A stretch of DNA of 64,000 bases, taken from contig JANRLS010000126.1 in the NCBI GenBank assembly GCA_033762315.1, positions 1-64,000 on the forward strand. Reading direction: 5' to 3'. The position numbers and the translations under genes are program-made. Position 1 is the first letter of the stretch, and every line of letters begins with the position of its first letter. Of this stretch, positions 17,044-25,212 are shown piece after piece. The stretch is from CAYLLN01 sp033762315. Its GTDB lineage: Bacteria; Planctomycetota; Planctomycetia; Pirellulales; Pirellulaceae. The notes beneath the pieces are model-generated. The model was not told where the DNA came from, ran no database searches, and saw nothing but the letters and a program-made list of their open reading frames with translations.

Positions 17044-17805
17044 ATGCCAGTAGCCATGCTCGATCTGGGAGCAGTCTCGCGATTTCGCGACGCGCTGCGC
17101 GAGGAGTTTCGCGAGCACTGGGGACAGCGGCGGTTTCCCACCCGGCTGAATCGGTATCGGATCGCGACGGCGTATTTGCTCGACGAGGCGCGGCGGCGCG
17201 GTCGGCCGCTCGCGGTGTGCGAAATCGGCGCGGGGCGAGGGCTGTTGCCGCAAATGTGCCGCTCGACCATGAGTTACTTGGGGCTCGCGCGCGAGCGCGT
17301 CATCGCGAGCTGGACGGGGGTCGATCTCGATGTCTCGCGGGTGGAGCGCGATCCGAACTACACGCGACTCGAAGAGCGGAACATCGAAGTGGGCCAGCCC
17401 CCCGGCGAGCACGATGCCTACGTGCTGCTACACGTCGCCGAGCACCTCTACGAGCCGGAAGCGGCGCTGGCCCGGCTGGTGGCGTCGGCCCCGCGCGGGG
17501 CGATCTTCGTGCTGGGAGTGCCGAGCCATCCCCACCTGTTCGCGCGTTGGTGCGAGGGTCGCCTGCGCCGCGAGCGGCGGCGGAATGGGCACGTCTCGGC
17601 CTTTTCGCGGATGCGAATGTTGCGGCTAGTGCGCGGGCTGGGACTGGCGGTGATGGACGAGCGGGCCGGCTATTTGCTGCGGGCGAGTGGCCTCTTGTGC
17701 GAGGATTCGCGGTGGTGGCAGGGGGCCAATTTTTGGCTCGGCCAGATGCTCCCCGGCTTTCCGGGCGAATACTATTTGTGTGCCCGCAAGCCGTGGTCGG
17801 GCTGA
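17044..17805 (+). CDS. SAM-dependent methyltransferase
   Basis: This ~253-residue class I methyltransferase has the SAM-binding motif LAVCEIGAGRGLLPQM, an acidic second strand WTGVDLDVSRVE, and AYVLLHVAEHLYEPEAAL, the helper motif typical of the Methyltransf_23/UbiE-like group. The C-terminal part contains HVSAFSRMRMLRLVRGLGL, also typical. ATG 17044 is preceded by GGTGAG at a good distance, so it is preferred over an in-frame GTG at 17032. The substrate is unknown. It is a single gene convergent with the lipoprotein gene at 17885. Confidence 0.8.
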   Translation: MPVAMLDLGAVSRFRDALREEFREHWGQRRFPTRLNRYRIATAYLLDEARRRGRPLAVCEIGAGRGLLPQMCRSTMSYLGLARERVIASWTGVDLDVSRVERDPNYTRLEERNIEVGQPPGEHDAYVLLHVAEHLYEPEAALARLVASAPRGAIFVLGVPSHPHLFARWCEGRLRRERRRNGHVSAFSRMRMLRLVRGLGLAVMDERAGYLLRASGLLCEDSRWWQGANFWLGQMLPGFPGEYYLCARKPWSG

Positions 17806-17884
17806 GGCGTGGCGGGTCGGTTCACTGTGGCAGGCTACGCCCACCACAGCCACCCAATCGTGGTCGGGCTGATTTCCGGCGCGG

Positions 17885-18265
17885 TTAATTCGTCGTCAGC
17901 TCGAAGTCGATTTGCTGCTGGCCGGGCTTGACCTCGCGCGCGAGCTCGGTCGCTTTGTTGTAGCGCTCGGGGACGCGCTCGCGCTCCTTGGGTTTTGATT
18001 CGCGCCAACTGGTGATGCGGACGCGGTGCTGGCCGATCGGCACGCCCGATTGCGTCGCCGACCATTCGAGCCGATAGGTGCCGTCGTCGCCGGTCACGCC
18101 GTAAGCCGGCGACCCGCCCGGCGGCTGGAACTCGACGGTGGCGAACACGAGCGGCTCGCCGTCGAGCGTGACTTTGCCGGTCACTTCGGCGAAGTCGGGC
18201 GCGCCGCAACCGGCGAGGGTCGCGAGGACCACGAAGAGCAGCCACCAGGGAGCGCGTGCGTGCAT
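17885..18265 (-). CDS. Small lipoprotein with carboxypeptidase-regulatory-like fold
   Basis: This 126-residue protein has a lipoprotein signal (LLFVVLATLAGC). A beta-sandwich domain follows with VTGKVTLDGEPLVFATVEFQP, YGVTGDDGTYRLEW and IGQHRVRITSW, the pattern of carboxypeptidase-regulatory-like (transthyretin-like) domains. It should sit on the envelope. It follows the DUF1559 gene at 18281-19285 by 15 bases and is paralogous to the gene at 19391-19819, which has the same neighbour. The role of these pairs is unknown. Confidence 0.85.
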   Translation of the reverse strand: MHARAPWWLLFVVLATLAGCGAPDFAEVTGKVTLDGEPLVFATVEFQPPGGSPAYGVTGDDGTYRLEWSATQSGVPIGQHRVRITSWRESKPKERERVPERYNKATELAREVKPGQQQIDFELTTN

Positions 18266-18280
18266 GCTGCAAACTCAGTG

Positions 18281-19285
18281 CTAAAAACCGGCCACGGGAG
18301 AGCTGTCGTTGCGCATGCCGAGCCGCTGATAGGCACCCAGCTGCGAGACGTCGATCGCGGGATTGGCGGTTCCATCATGCGGATCGGCGCCGGCGATGTT
18401 GTAGTCGATCGACTCGGCGATGAACCGGACGCTGCCGTCGGCGAAGACGAACATCGCCCCGCCGGGATGGAGGCTGCCGAAGCCTTCGGTGCAGGAGGTA
18501 TCACTGCAAAAGCTGGGAGGATCGCGGGGGTCGTTCACCTTGACGCTGACGCGCCCGCGGACGAAGTACGAACCCCACATGTCGGGCCCCGGCGGATTGC
18601 GCGCCCCGGCCCACACTCCGGCCCGGCAGCGGAAATCGCGTTCGCCGACGGCGAAGGTCTGGCTGAGGCCGTCGGTGATGTCGGCGAAGCGGTAGCCGCT
18701 GTTGGCGTGGAAGATGCCGGTCCGCAGCCCGTCGTGAGAATGCTGCGTCGTGCCGTTGGGATCGAAAAAACCGGCGTTCCCCATGTAGTTGCTGGTGGCG
18801 AGTTGGAAATTAATGTCGCAAGTGGAGCATTGAAAATGGCGAAAGCATGCGATGCCGCTGCCGCCGGCGGGGGACAGGGGGGGCGTGATGTCGGACGGGC
18901 AGCGATACGCCTTGAGGCGCGTTTGCAAGAGCGTGCGCTGGGTCGTATCGAGGACCACCGTCCACAGTCGCTGGCGCTCGGGCTGCAGTTGCTCATACAG
19001 GCCCGGCTGTTCCAGGAAGGGAAGGAGGAAAGTGGGCCAGCCCCATTCGGCTTCGTCGGCGGCCTTCATGATCCAGCCCGAGGGGAGCGTGCGGCGGGAG
19101 TCGTGATAGTTGTGCAGGGCGACGCCGATTTGCTTGAGGTGGTTCGCGCACTGCGAGCGCCGCGCCGCCTCGCGTGCCGACTGCACCGCCGGCAAGAGGA
19201 GCGCGACCAACAGGCCGATGATGGCGATGACGACGAGCAATTCGACGAGCGTGAACGCCCGCCGCTCGTTGCAGCGAGAAAACAT
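18281..19285 (-). CDS. DUF1559 prepilin-like protein
   Basis: This 334-residue protein begins with a class III (type IV pilin) signal: a short charged leader, then FTLVELLVVIAIIGLLVALLL with the conserved Glu at position 5 after the cleavage site, followed by the helical spine AREAARRSQCANHLKQIG. The large C-terminal domain is DUF1559, with FGSLHPGGAMFVFADGSVRF near the end. Planctomycete genomes carry many such proteins, thought to be pseudopilin-type surface or secretion components. The adjacent lipoprotein gene lies 15 bases downstream. Confidence 0.92.
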   Translation of the reverse strand: MFSRCNERRAFTLVELLVVIAIIGLLVALLLPAVQSAREAARRSQCANHLKQIGVALHNYHDSRRTLPSGWIMKAADEAEWGWPTFLLPFLEQPGLYEQLQPERQRLWTVVLDTTQRTLLQTRLKAYRCPSDITPPLSPAGGSGIACFRHFQCSTCDINFQLATSNYMGNAGFFDPNGTTQHSHDGLRTGIFHANSGYRFADITDGLSQTFAVGERDFRCRAGVWAGARNPPGPDMWGSYFVRGRVSVKVNDPRDPPSFCSDTSCTEGFGSLHPGGAMFVFADGSVRFIAESIDYNIAGADPHDGTANPAIDVSQLGAYQRLGMRNDSSPVAGF

Positions 19286-19322
19286 GAGACCGCCCCCTTT
19301 GCGACAAGGCTGGGCAGTCTAG

Positions 19323-19360
19323 AAAAAAACCCGTCAAACCGCAAGTTTTGTGGCGACGGG
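19323..19360 (-). terminator. Rho-independent terminator
   Basis: Read on the minus strand, CCCGTC pairs with GACGGG (19355-19360 with 19330-19335) and inner bases add pairing, followed by seven T residues (19329-19323). It lies 30 bases after the stop of the lipoprotein gene at 19391 and separates the two DUF1559/lipoprotein units. Confidence 0.75.
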
Positions 19361-19390
19361 CCCGCAAAATGCCGGCGAGCCGGAAGACTT

Positions 19391-19819
19391 TTAGGGACGC
19401 GCGGCAAGCTCGAAGTCGTGCGTGTTTTCGCCCGGTTGCACCTCGCGGACCAGTTCGGTCTTCAGGTTGTATTTTGCCGGCACGCGCTCGGGCGAACCGG
19501 CAATCGGCGGATCGGCGTCGGGGGCGGCTGGCTCGAAGGTCGTGATCGAAATGGTGTGTCGCCCCAGTTGCGCCCCGGACAGGCCGGGGGCGAAATTGAG
19601 CACGTATTTCCCGTCGGCATCGGTTTTGCCGAGCGATTGCGAGCCTCCTTGCTCCACCGGCGAAAAGACGACCAGCGCCGCGGCAAGCGGCTCGCCATCG
19701 AGCGTCACGCGGCCGCTGACCAGACCGAGGTTGGCGTCGGTCTGTTCGCAGCCGGCAAGGCAAGTAGCCAGGGCCAGGAGCAGCACCGAGTGAGCGGGAG
19801 TGAGGCTGGCGGAGGGCAT
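19391..19819 (-). CDS. Small lipoprotein with carboxypeptidase-regulatory-like fold
   Basis: This 142-residue protein has a lipoprotein signal (LLLALATCLAGC) and a beta-sandwich with VSGRVTLDGEPLAAALVVFSP, LGKTDADGKYVLNF and LGRHTISITTF. It is a paralogue of the protein at 17885-18265; both share VTLDGEPL and the C-terminal pattern VPxxYNxxTELxREVxPG. It starts directly at the end of the DUF1559 gene at 19820 (adjacent coordinates), so translation is probably coupled. A terminator follows at 19323-19360. Confidence 0.85.
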   Translation of the reverse strand: MPSASLTPAHSVLLLALATCLAGCEQTDANLGLVSGRVTLDGEPLAAALVVFSPVEQGGSQSLGKTDADGKYVLNFAPGLSGAQLGRHTISITTFEPAAPDADPPIAGSPERVPAKYNLKTELVREVQPGENTHDFELAARP

Positions 19820-20824
19820 TTAGTAGGGTCCGTTTGTCAGGCCATCATCGCGCGTCATCAGCCGCTGGTAGGTGCCGTTCTGCGAGTTGAACGAATCGGC
19901 AATCACGCCGTTGGCGGTCGAGCCAAACCACAAATGGTTGATCGTGTTCGCGACAAAGCGAACCGAGCCATCGGCGAGCAGGAACATCGCCCCGCCGGGA
20001 TGCAAGCTGCTGAATCCCTCGCCACAACCGGTGCGGGCGGTATTCCAGTTAATGACCTTGATGTCTTGATTCAGCTTGGGACGGCTATGGGCCACGGCGA
20101 GCTCGATGCCGCGCGTGCCGCTGCCGTTGGAATTGCGCACTCCCGACCAGGCACCCGAGCGGCAGTTCTTGGTTTCGCGTTCGCCAACCATGAAGGTGTT
20201 GGAGGTGCCGTCGATAATTTCGGCGATTCGCACCCGGCTGTTGCCATAGAGGACACCGGTGTTCTTGGCGGCATTCACGATGTCCAAATGCCCTTGAATA
20301 CCGATGTAGTTGCTGACCCCCGGCCAGAAGGTCGTCCCCTGCCCAGAAGCCAAGAAACCGTTGCCATCGTTGAAATGCCGGTTCTGATGCACGTTGCCCG
20401 GCGAGTTGTAGCCGGCGTCGCTAGGACACATGAACGCCTTGAGCTTGGTTTTCGCCGCCGGCACCACGACCGCGCCGTTTTTACTGAGTTGGTTGAAGTA
20501 CGTATCGCGATCGACCCCCAACTGTTGATACAGCCCTTGCTGTTCGGCATAGGGAAGGATCATCGCTCCCCAACTCCAAGCCTCGTTCTTGGCTTTGGCG
20601 TCCTCCACGTATCCTGGCGGAAAGCTCAACCGCACATCGTGATAGTTTTGCAGCGCAAGGCCAAGCTGCTTCATGTTATTGGCACACTGGGTGCGCCGCG
20701 CCGCCTCGCGAGCCGACTGCACCGCCGGCAACAAGAGCGCCACCAAAACCCCGATGATCGCAATGACCACCAGAAGCTCTACGAGTGTGAAACCACCCCT
20801 TCGCGCACGACGCAACCCGCGCAT
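19820..20824 (-). CDS. DUF1559 prepilin-like protein
   Basis: This 334-residue protein has the type IV pilin-like leader RRARRGG cleaved before FTLVELLVVIAIIGVLVALLL, then AREAARRTQCANNMKQLG and the DUF1559 domain ending with FSSLHPGGAMFLLADGSVRF. ATG 20824 is chosen because GGGGGAGGG lies about 9 bases upstream; a TTG at 20842 is also in frame. It is paralogous to the gene at 18281-19285 and heads the second prepilin/lipoprotein unit. Confidence 0.92.
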   Translation of the reverse strand: MRGLRRARRGGFTLVELLVVIAIIGVLVALLLPAVQSAREAARRTQCANNMKQLGLALQNYHDVRLSFPPGYVEDAKAKNEAWSWGAMILPYAEQQGLYQQLGVDRDTYFNQLSKNGAVVVPAAKTKLKAFMCPSDAGYNSPGNVHQNRHFNDGNGFLASGQGTTFWPGVSNYIGIQGHLDIVNAAKNTGVLYGNSRVRIAEIIDGTSNTFMVGERETKNCRSGAWSGVRNSNGSGTRGIELAVAHSRPKLNQDIKVINWNTARTGCGEGFSSLHPGGAMFLLADGSVRFVANTINHLWFGSTANGVIADSFNSQNGTYQRLMTRDDGLTNGPY

Positions 20825-20956
20825 GAGCCAGCCCTCCCCCAAGAGAATGCCGAACGGCAGAATGAAGAGAACCCCAAGCGAACGGGCGGTAATCTAGCGC
20901 GCTTCGCAAAAAAAAGCAACTTTTTGCGGAAAGGCGCAGAGTCCCCCTGTTTTGGC

Positions 20957-23900
20957 CTATCCCTGCCGGCTGGCCCACAGATCAAGCTGCTGGCGGGCCT
21001 CGCCCAGCGAGAGCAACAGCTGCGGAATGACGGCGGCCTGGTCGTCGTCCTGACGGCGCTGGTGGTCGGGGCGCAGCGCCTGCTCGACCTCTTCCTCCAG
21101 CGCGACGAGCCAGGCGGGAACATCGAGCCCGACCCCGGTCGGCTCGCGGGCCAGATATTCGGTGTCGTGCTGCAGCATCTCGAATTTTGGCCCCGTTTCG
21201 CCCCGCCGCGCCTCGGCAATGGCGGGCTCGACGAGGGCCCGAATCCGATCAATCGCCAGCGGGCGCACAAACCGCTCGGCCAGCCGATCGGCGACCGTCG
21301 GCATCCGCATGGCATACTTCTTTTGCAGATCGGCCAGCTTGGCCAGATACTGATCGGCTTCGTCGTGAATCCGCTCGGTCAGCGCCTTGCGCCAAACGCG
21401 CGCCGCCTGGTCTTGCCCGCGGCGGACGAGAATCTCGTGCGCCAGGACCACCGGTTTGAGATTCCAGCAGACGCGGTCGTAGCGCGTCCGCAGGCGCAAA
21501 AAGTCGAGCAGCATGTAGAGCAGCTCGCCCCGGTCCGACTGCGTCGTCGTGCTGTTGTAGTCCCGATACTCGCCGTAGTTCTCGACAATCGCCTCCAGCA
21601 CCAGCGTGAGCTGCTCGGCGGCGGGTTCGAGCGGCTCGCCGGCGGCCAGATCGTCGAGCAGCTTGTCGGGCGCCTCCTCGCGCGGATCCTCGCGCAAGCT
21701 CGTCAGCCAGTGCCCCACTCCCTGATGCAGGATCGCCCGGATATTGCCCAGGTTGAGAAACCGCTGCGTGAAGAGATCGCCGCCGTAATGCTCCACGAAC
21801 TCGACCAGCTTTTTCCAACTCGCTTTGTCATGCACCCGTTCGAGCACCGACAGCCGCAGCGTGCGGCTATGGGCGAGCCAACTGGTCAGCAGCGATTCGG
21901 TCAGCTTTTCGAGGCACGAAACGAGCGATTCTGGCTGCGTTTCATCCTCTTCGCCCTCTTGGGCGGAAGGCCAGGTGGCGCTCGAAGCGACCAGGCTTTC
22001 GACGATCGACCGATAGCCGATTTTGAACAGCTCGTCGAACTCCGTCACCGCGCCGGGGCCAACGGGATGATCGCGCTCCATCTGGCGGGCGACTTCGAGC
22101 AGCTCGCAAGTTTCGACCCACATTCCCAATCGCGGCAGCCACGAGAGCAAATCTTGAATGGCGTGCTGCCGAACACGCACACTGACGATCTCCCGCGGAT
22201 CGCCCCCCTTGGCCAGCGGCACATAAAGCAAGGGTTGGCGGGCGAGGGCCTTCAGCAAATCGCCACACGCCTCGCGAGCGGCGGGGAGGTCTTGCTTCAG
22301 CAGCGCGGCGAAGACGACCACGCCGCGGCGCAGCTCGTCCTCCGGAGCGGCTCGCGGCTCGCTCCCTTCGAGCACCGCTACCGCCGCTTGCAGCATCCGG
22401 GCGGCATCGGCGGTTTCGACGCTGGTGCCAATCACCCGCTCCAGCAACGATTCCTTGGTCATCCGGCGGCGGTCGTATTCCACCATCGAATCGTGGTCGG
22501 CCGCCGGCGTGGGGATGCGATAGTCGCGCACCACCGCCAGCAAATCGGCAAGCGCCGCCCGGTTGGCCTCGGCCTGCTCGATCCACCGATGCAGCGCGGT
22601 GATGCGGGCGGCACTGGCGGCCGATTGGCTCCCTTGAGCCGCCAACACCCGGAGTGCCGGGCTGATCGCCGTCAGCCGCCACAGCCGCGCGACCGTGGCC
22701 AAGAACGCGAGTCGGTCGGCCACCCGCTTCGATTCGCTGAGCAGCTCGTCATGCGTCGATTCGTCGGTCTCGAAAATCGACCCCTCGATGCCATCGTCGG
22801 TCGAATCGCGGAAGACCATCCCTTCGTAGGCCGATTCAAACCGCTCGGCATCGTCTTCGTCGTCGTCGTTGCCGATGGCGTCCCCCCGACCAGCGCTCGG
22901 CTTGCCGCCGAGTTGAAACCGGGGAACCTGCCAAAACCCCTCGGCATTGGCTTCGAGATAGTCGAGGAACTTGCGGGCGGTGTCCCAGCGCTTGATGGCG
23001 GTGGCGGAATCGGCGGGGTCGGCCCCGGCGAGCGAGAGCATTTCGCCCAGCCAGCGCTGCGCCAGGTCGTGCAGCGAGGCATCGGCCCGTTCCAAACCGA
23101 TCTGCTCGGCCTGACCGAGCCAATGCACCAGGAGCGACATCGAAGCGACGAAGTCTTTCCGATCGAGCAGGGCGTCGATCACCAGGGCATAGGCCTTGGG
23201 GGAATCGAACATCTCGGCATGGGGAGCCCAAAAGGCGACATCTCCCGCCGCTGCCCCACCTTTGTGCCAGACGTTCATCGCCTGGGCGACCCGCTCGGCC
23301 GCGCGATAGACGACGAGCGAATCGCTCGCTTCGACGCTCGATACCTCATGCACCGCGAACTTGTGCCACCAGGTGGCCGTCTCCTTGAATTGCCGCGAAA
23401 TCCGCTTGGCGAGATCCATTTGCTCGGTCGCGGCGGCCGAGCTCCAAAGCCGCGAATAGAGCGCCCAGAGCCGATCCATGAGCGCGACGAGCTCGTCGGC
23501 CCGGTGATCGCGGACGCTGTTTTCGAGCGAGGGGAACAGGCTGTAATGGGCGTCGAAACCGAGGATGTTCCACGGATCGACAATCGCCCCGCACTGGATG
23601 GCTCGCTTGAGCAAATCGACCGCTTGCGGCAGCAGCGTGGCGGCTTGATCGAGCTGTCCTCCCTCGCAGGCGAGCTGCGCGGCGGTCATCAGGCAGTCGA
23701 TTTGGCACTGCATCCGGGCCGAAGCGCAAGGGACGACATTCGCCTCCTTTTGAGCCGCGAGCGGATGCCCCATGCGGGCGAAAATGCGGGCCAGATGCAC
23801 ATGCTCCAGTTGGGCCGCTCGTTGGCGGGCGAGCTGCGCATTCAAATGCTGCCGCGCGCCGCCAAAGGGTTGCCGGCGTTCGGCCGCCTCGGCTCGCAGG

Positions 23901-24928
23901 CGCTCCAGATGCGGGCCCGACAGCCGCTTGAAGAGCCGCTCGTAGAAGTCGTCGCGATAGCGGGCAATTTTCGGCAAGAGCTTGCTCAAAGTGATCGTCG
24001 AGTCGAACGTCGCCGGCCCTTCGCCGCTGATGCCGCTGGCCATGAGGATCGTTCCCGCGAGGACCGACGCCGCCTCGAAGAGCAACTCTTCGGCTGGAAT
24101 GCCGGGCGTATCGCTCAGCCGGCGCATGAGCGAATCGAGCGTGACCTGCTGCACGACGAACCGGCGGAATCTCCCCTGATTGTCGATCTGGTGCGGATCC
24201 CACTGGCCGAAGTGATAGTTGGGGCGCTTGTTGGCGGGATGATCGAAGTCGTAGGCCCGCGGGTCAATCGCCAGCTCATCGAGCAGATCGGGGTGATAGC
24301 AGGCTTGTCGCAACAGATCGCCGTCCGTTTCCTCGAGCAGCTTGAGAGCCAGGGCAAGTACTTCCTGCTCCGGTCCGCACGAGATGCCGGCCCCGCGGAC
24401 GACGAGCGGAATCGGGCGAACGTACTCGTGCGGATACGGTTCGATCTTCTGCGATTCGAGCGTGGCGACCGGCCGGTGCCCGACGAAATCGTTGAGCTGG
24501 CGAATGGCGGCCGGCACGATCCGGTCGGCTTCGGTCCAGGGGGGGCCCTGTCGCAACACCGCCTCGCACACGCGGCCGACAAAAAACGGCCGGAAGAGCG
24601 ATTCGTCGGTATGGTGAAAGAGCAGGTCGCGGTGGTACTCGCGATAGGATGGAAGCGTTCGGTCAAAGACCAATTCCAAGGCGGCATGGGCCTGGTCGGC
24701 ATCGCGGAAAGTGCTGGAGGTGCCGCGGAGCTTCGCCAGCTGGTCGGTCAACATGCGGCCCACCGCGAGCCAGGCCGGGGGGGCGGGATCGCGTTCGGTC
24801 GCGAGGGCATAAAGCGCGCTCAGATTGGCCAAGAACTGCGGATCGGGAGCGCCGGACGAGAAGTTCAGGTACCCAAGCACTTGTTCCAGGGCAGGCGAGC
24901 CCCCGGCATCAAGCTCTCGTGGTCCCAT
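20957..24928 (-). CDS. Large hypothetical helical protein, 1323 aa
   Basis: I do not recognise this protein. It has no signal peptide and no obvious membrane segment, so it is probably cytoplasmic. It is almost wholly helical in appearance, with many Leu/Ala-rich helices (LLPQAVDLLKRAIQCG, LTLVLEAIVENYGEYRDY, LLYMLLDFLRLRTRYDRV), as in alpha-solenoid scaffolds. Around residues 690-730 there is an acidic low-complexity segment (GNDDDEDDAERFESAYEG). Phrases such as ANLSALYALATERD and MLTDQLAKLRG near the N-terminus suggest a repeat-like start. It stands alone, downstream of a G-rich intergenic tract. Genes of this size and type occur in planctomycetes, but no role is established to my knowledge. 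Confidence 0.85.
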   Translation of the reverse strand: MGPRELDAGGSPALEQVLGYLNFSSGAPDPQFLANLSALYALATERDPAPPAWLAVGRMLTDQLAKLRGTSSTFRDADQAHAALELVFDRTLPSYREYHRDLLFHHTDESLFRPFFVGRVCEAVLRQGPPWTEADRIVPAAIRQLNDFVGHRPVATLESQKIEPYPHEYVRPIPLVVRGAGISCGPEQEVLALALKLLEETDGDLLRQACYHPDLLDELAIDPRAYDFDHPANKRPNYHFGQWDPHQIDNQGRFRRFVVQQVTLDSLMRRLSDTPGIPAEELLFEAASVLAGTILMASGISGEGPATFDSTITLSKLLPKIARYRDDFYERLFKRLSGPHLERLRAEAAERRQPFGGARQHLNAQLARQRAAQLEHVHLARIFARMGHPLAAQKEANVVPCASARMQCQIDCLMTAAQLACEGGQLDQAATLLPQAVDLLKRAIQCGAIVDPWNILGFDAHYSLFPSLENSVRDHRADELVALMDRLWALYSRLWSSAAATEQMDLAKRISRQFKETATWWHKFAVHEVSSVEASDSLVVYRAAERVAQAMNVWHKGGAAAGDVAFWAPHAEMFDSPKAYALVIDALLDRKDFVASMSLLVHWLGQAEQIGLERADASLHDLAQRWLGEMLSLAGADPADSATAIKRWDTARKFLDYLEANAEGFWQVPRFQLGGKPSAGRGDAIGNDDDEDDAERFESAYEGMVFRDSTDDGIEGSIFETDESTHDELLSESKRVADRLAFLATVARLWRLTAISPALRVLAAQGSQSAASAARITALHRWIEQAEANRAALADLLAVVRDYRIPTPAADHDSMVEYDRRRMTKESLLERVIGTSVETADAARMLQAAVAVLEGSEPRAAPEDELRRGVVVFAALLKQDLPAAREACGDLLKALARQPLLYVPLAKGGDPREIVSVRVRQHAIQDLLSWLPRLGMWVETCELLEVARQMERDHPVGPGAVTEFDELFKIGYRSIVESLVASSATWPSAQEGEEDETQPESLVSCLEKLTESLLTSWLAHSRTLRLSVLERVHDKASWKKLVEFVEHYGGDLFTQRFLNLGNIRAILHQGVGHWLTSLREDPREEAPDKLLDDLAAGEPLEPAAEQLTLVLEAIVENYGEYRDYNSTTTQSDRGELLYMLLDFLRLRTRYDRVCWNLKPVVLAHEILVRRGQDQAARVWRKALTERIHDEADQYLAKLADLQKKYAMRMPTVADRLAERFVRPLAIDRIRALVEPAIAEARRGETGPKFEMLQHDTEYLAREPTGVGLDVPAWLVALEEEVEQALRPDHQRRQDDDQAAVIPQLLLSLGEARQQLDLWASRQG

Positions 24929-25212
24929 GGCGATAAACTCCAGCGGCGACAGGAGTTGCGTCGCCCGGCCAAAGCCTCGGCGAACCTGCCGCCCCCCTCC
25001 GTAGATTCCGAATCGGTCATCGTACTTTGCCGCGTGGCAGTTGGTCTAGCGGATGGGCGGAGGGAGTGGGAGTGGGAGATGGGGGGTGGGCGATGAGACG
25101 TGATGTTGGTGGGCGCGCGAGTGGGTTAGGCTATTGACGAGATGCTCTGGCGGTCTGTTCGTCTTCCTGTTCCGCAGTCTAAACACCCCTAACTTTCGTG
25201 AAATCCAGAAAC
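24929..25212. other. Divergent intergenic region
   Basis: This 284-base stretch separates the 1323-aa gene (minus) from the VCBS/esterase gene (plus) and should contain both promoters. Its main feature is the G-rich tract at 25055-25090. Confidence 0.5.
25055..25090 (+). other. G-quadruplex-prone tract
   Basis: Six runs of three or more G occur within 36 bases on the plus strand (GGGCGGAGGGAGTGGG, then further GGG, GGGGGG and GGG runs) with loops of 1-4 bases. This meets the usual G4 pattern. It lies between two divergent genes. Confidence 0.7.

Noticed and set aside
18026..25096. An open frame of 2356 codons on the plus strand, opposite the prepilin, lipoprotein and 1323-aa genes
   Set aside because: All the minus-strand genes there happen to lie in the same codon register, and they avoid TTA, CTA and TCA codons, so the exact antisense frame has no stops. 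The translation is low in hydrophobic order and rich in Arg, Gly and His, and the frame runs through intergenic DNA and a terminator.
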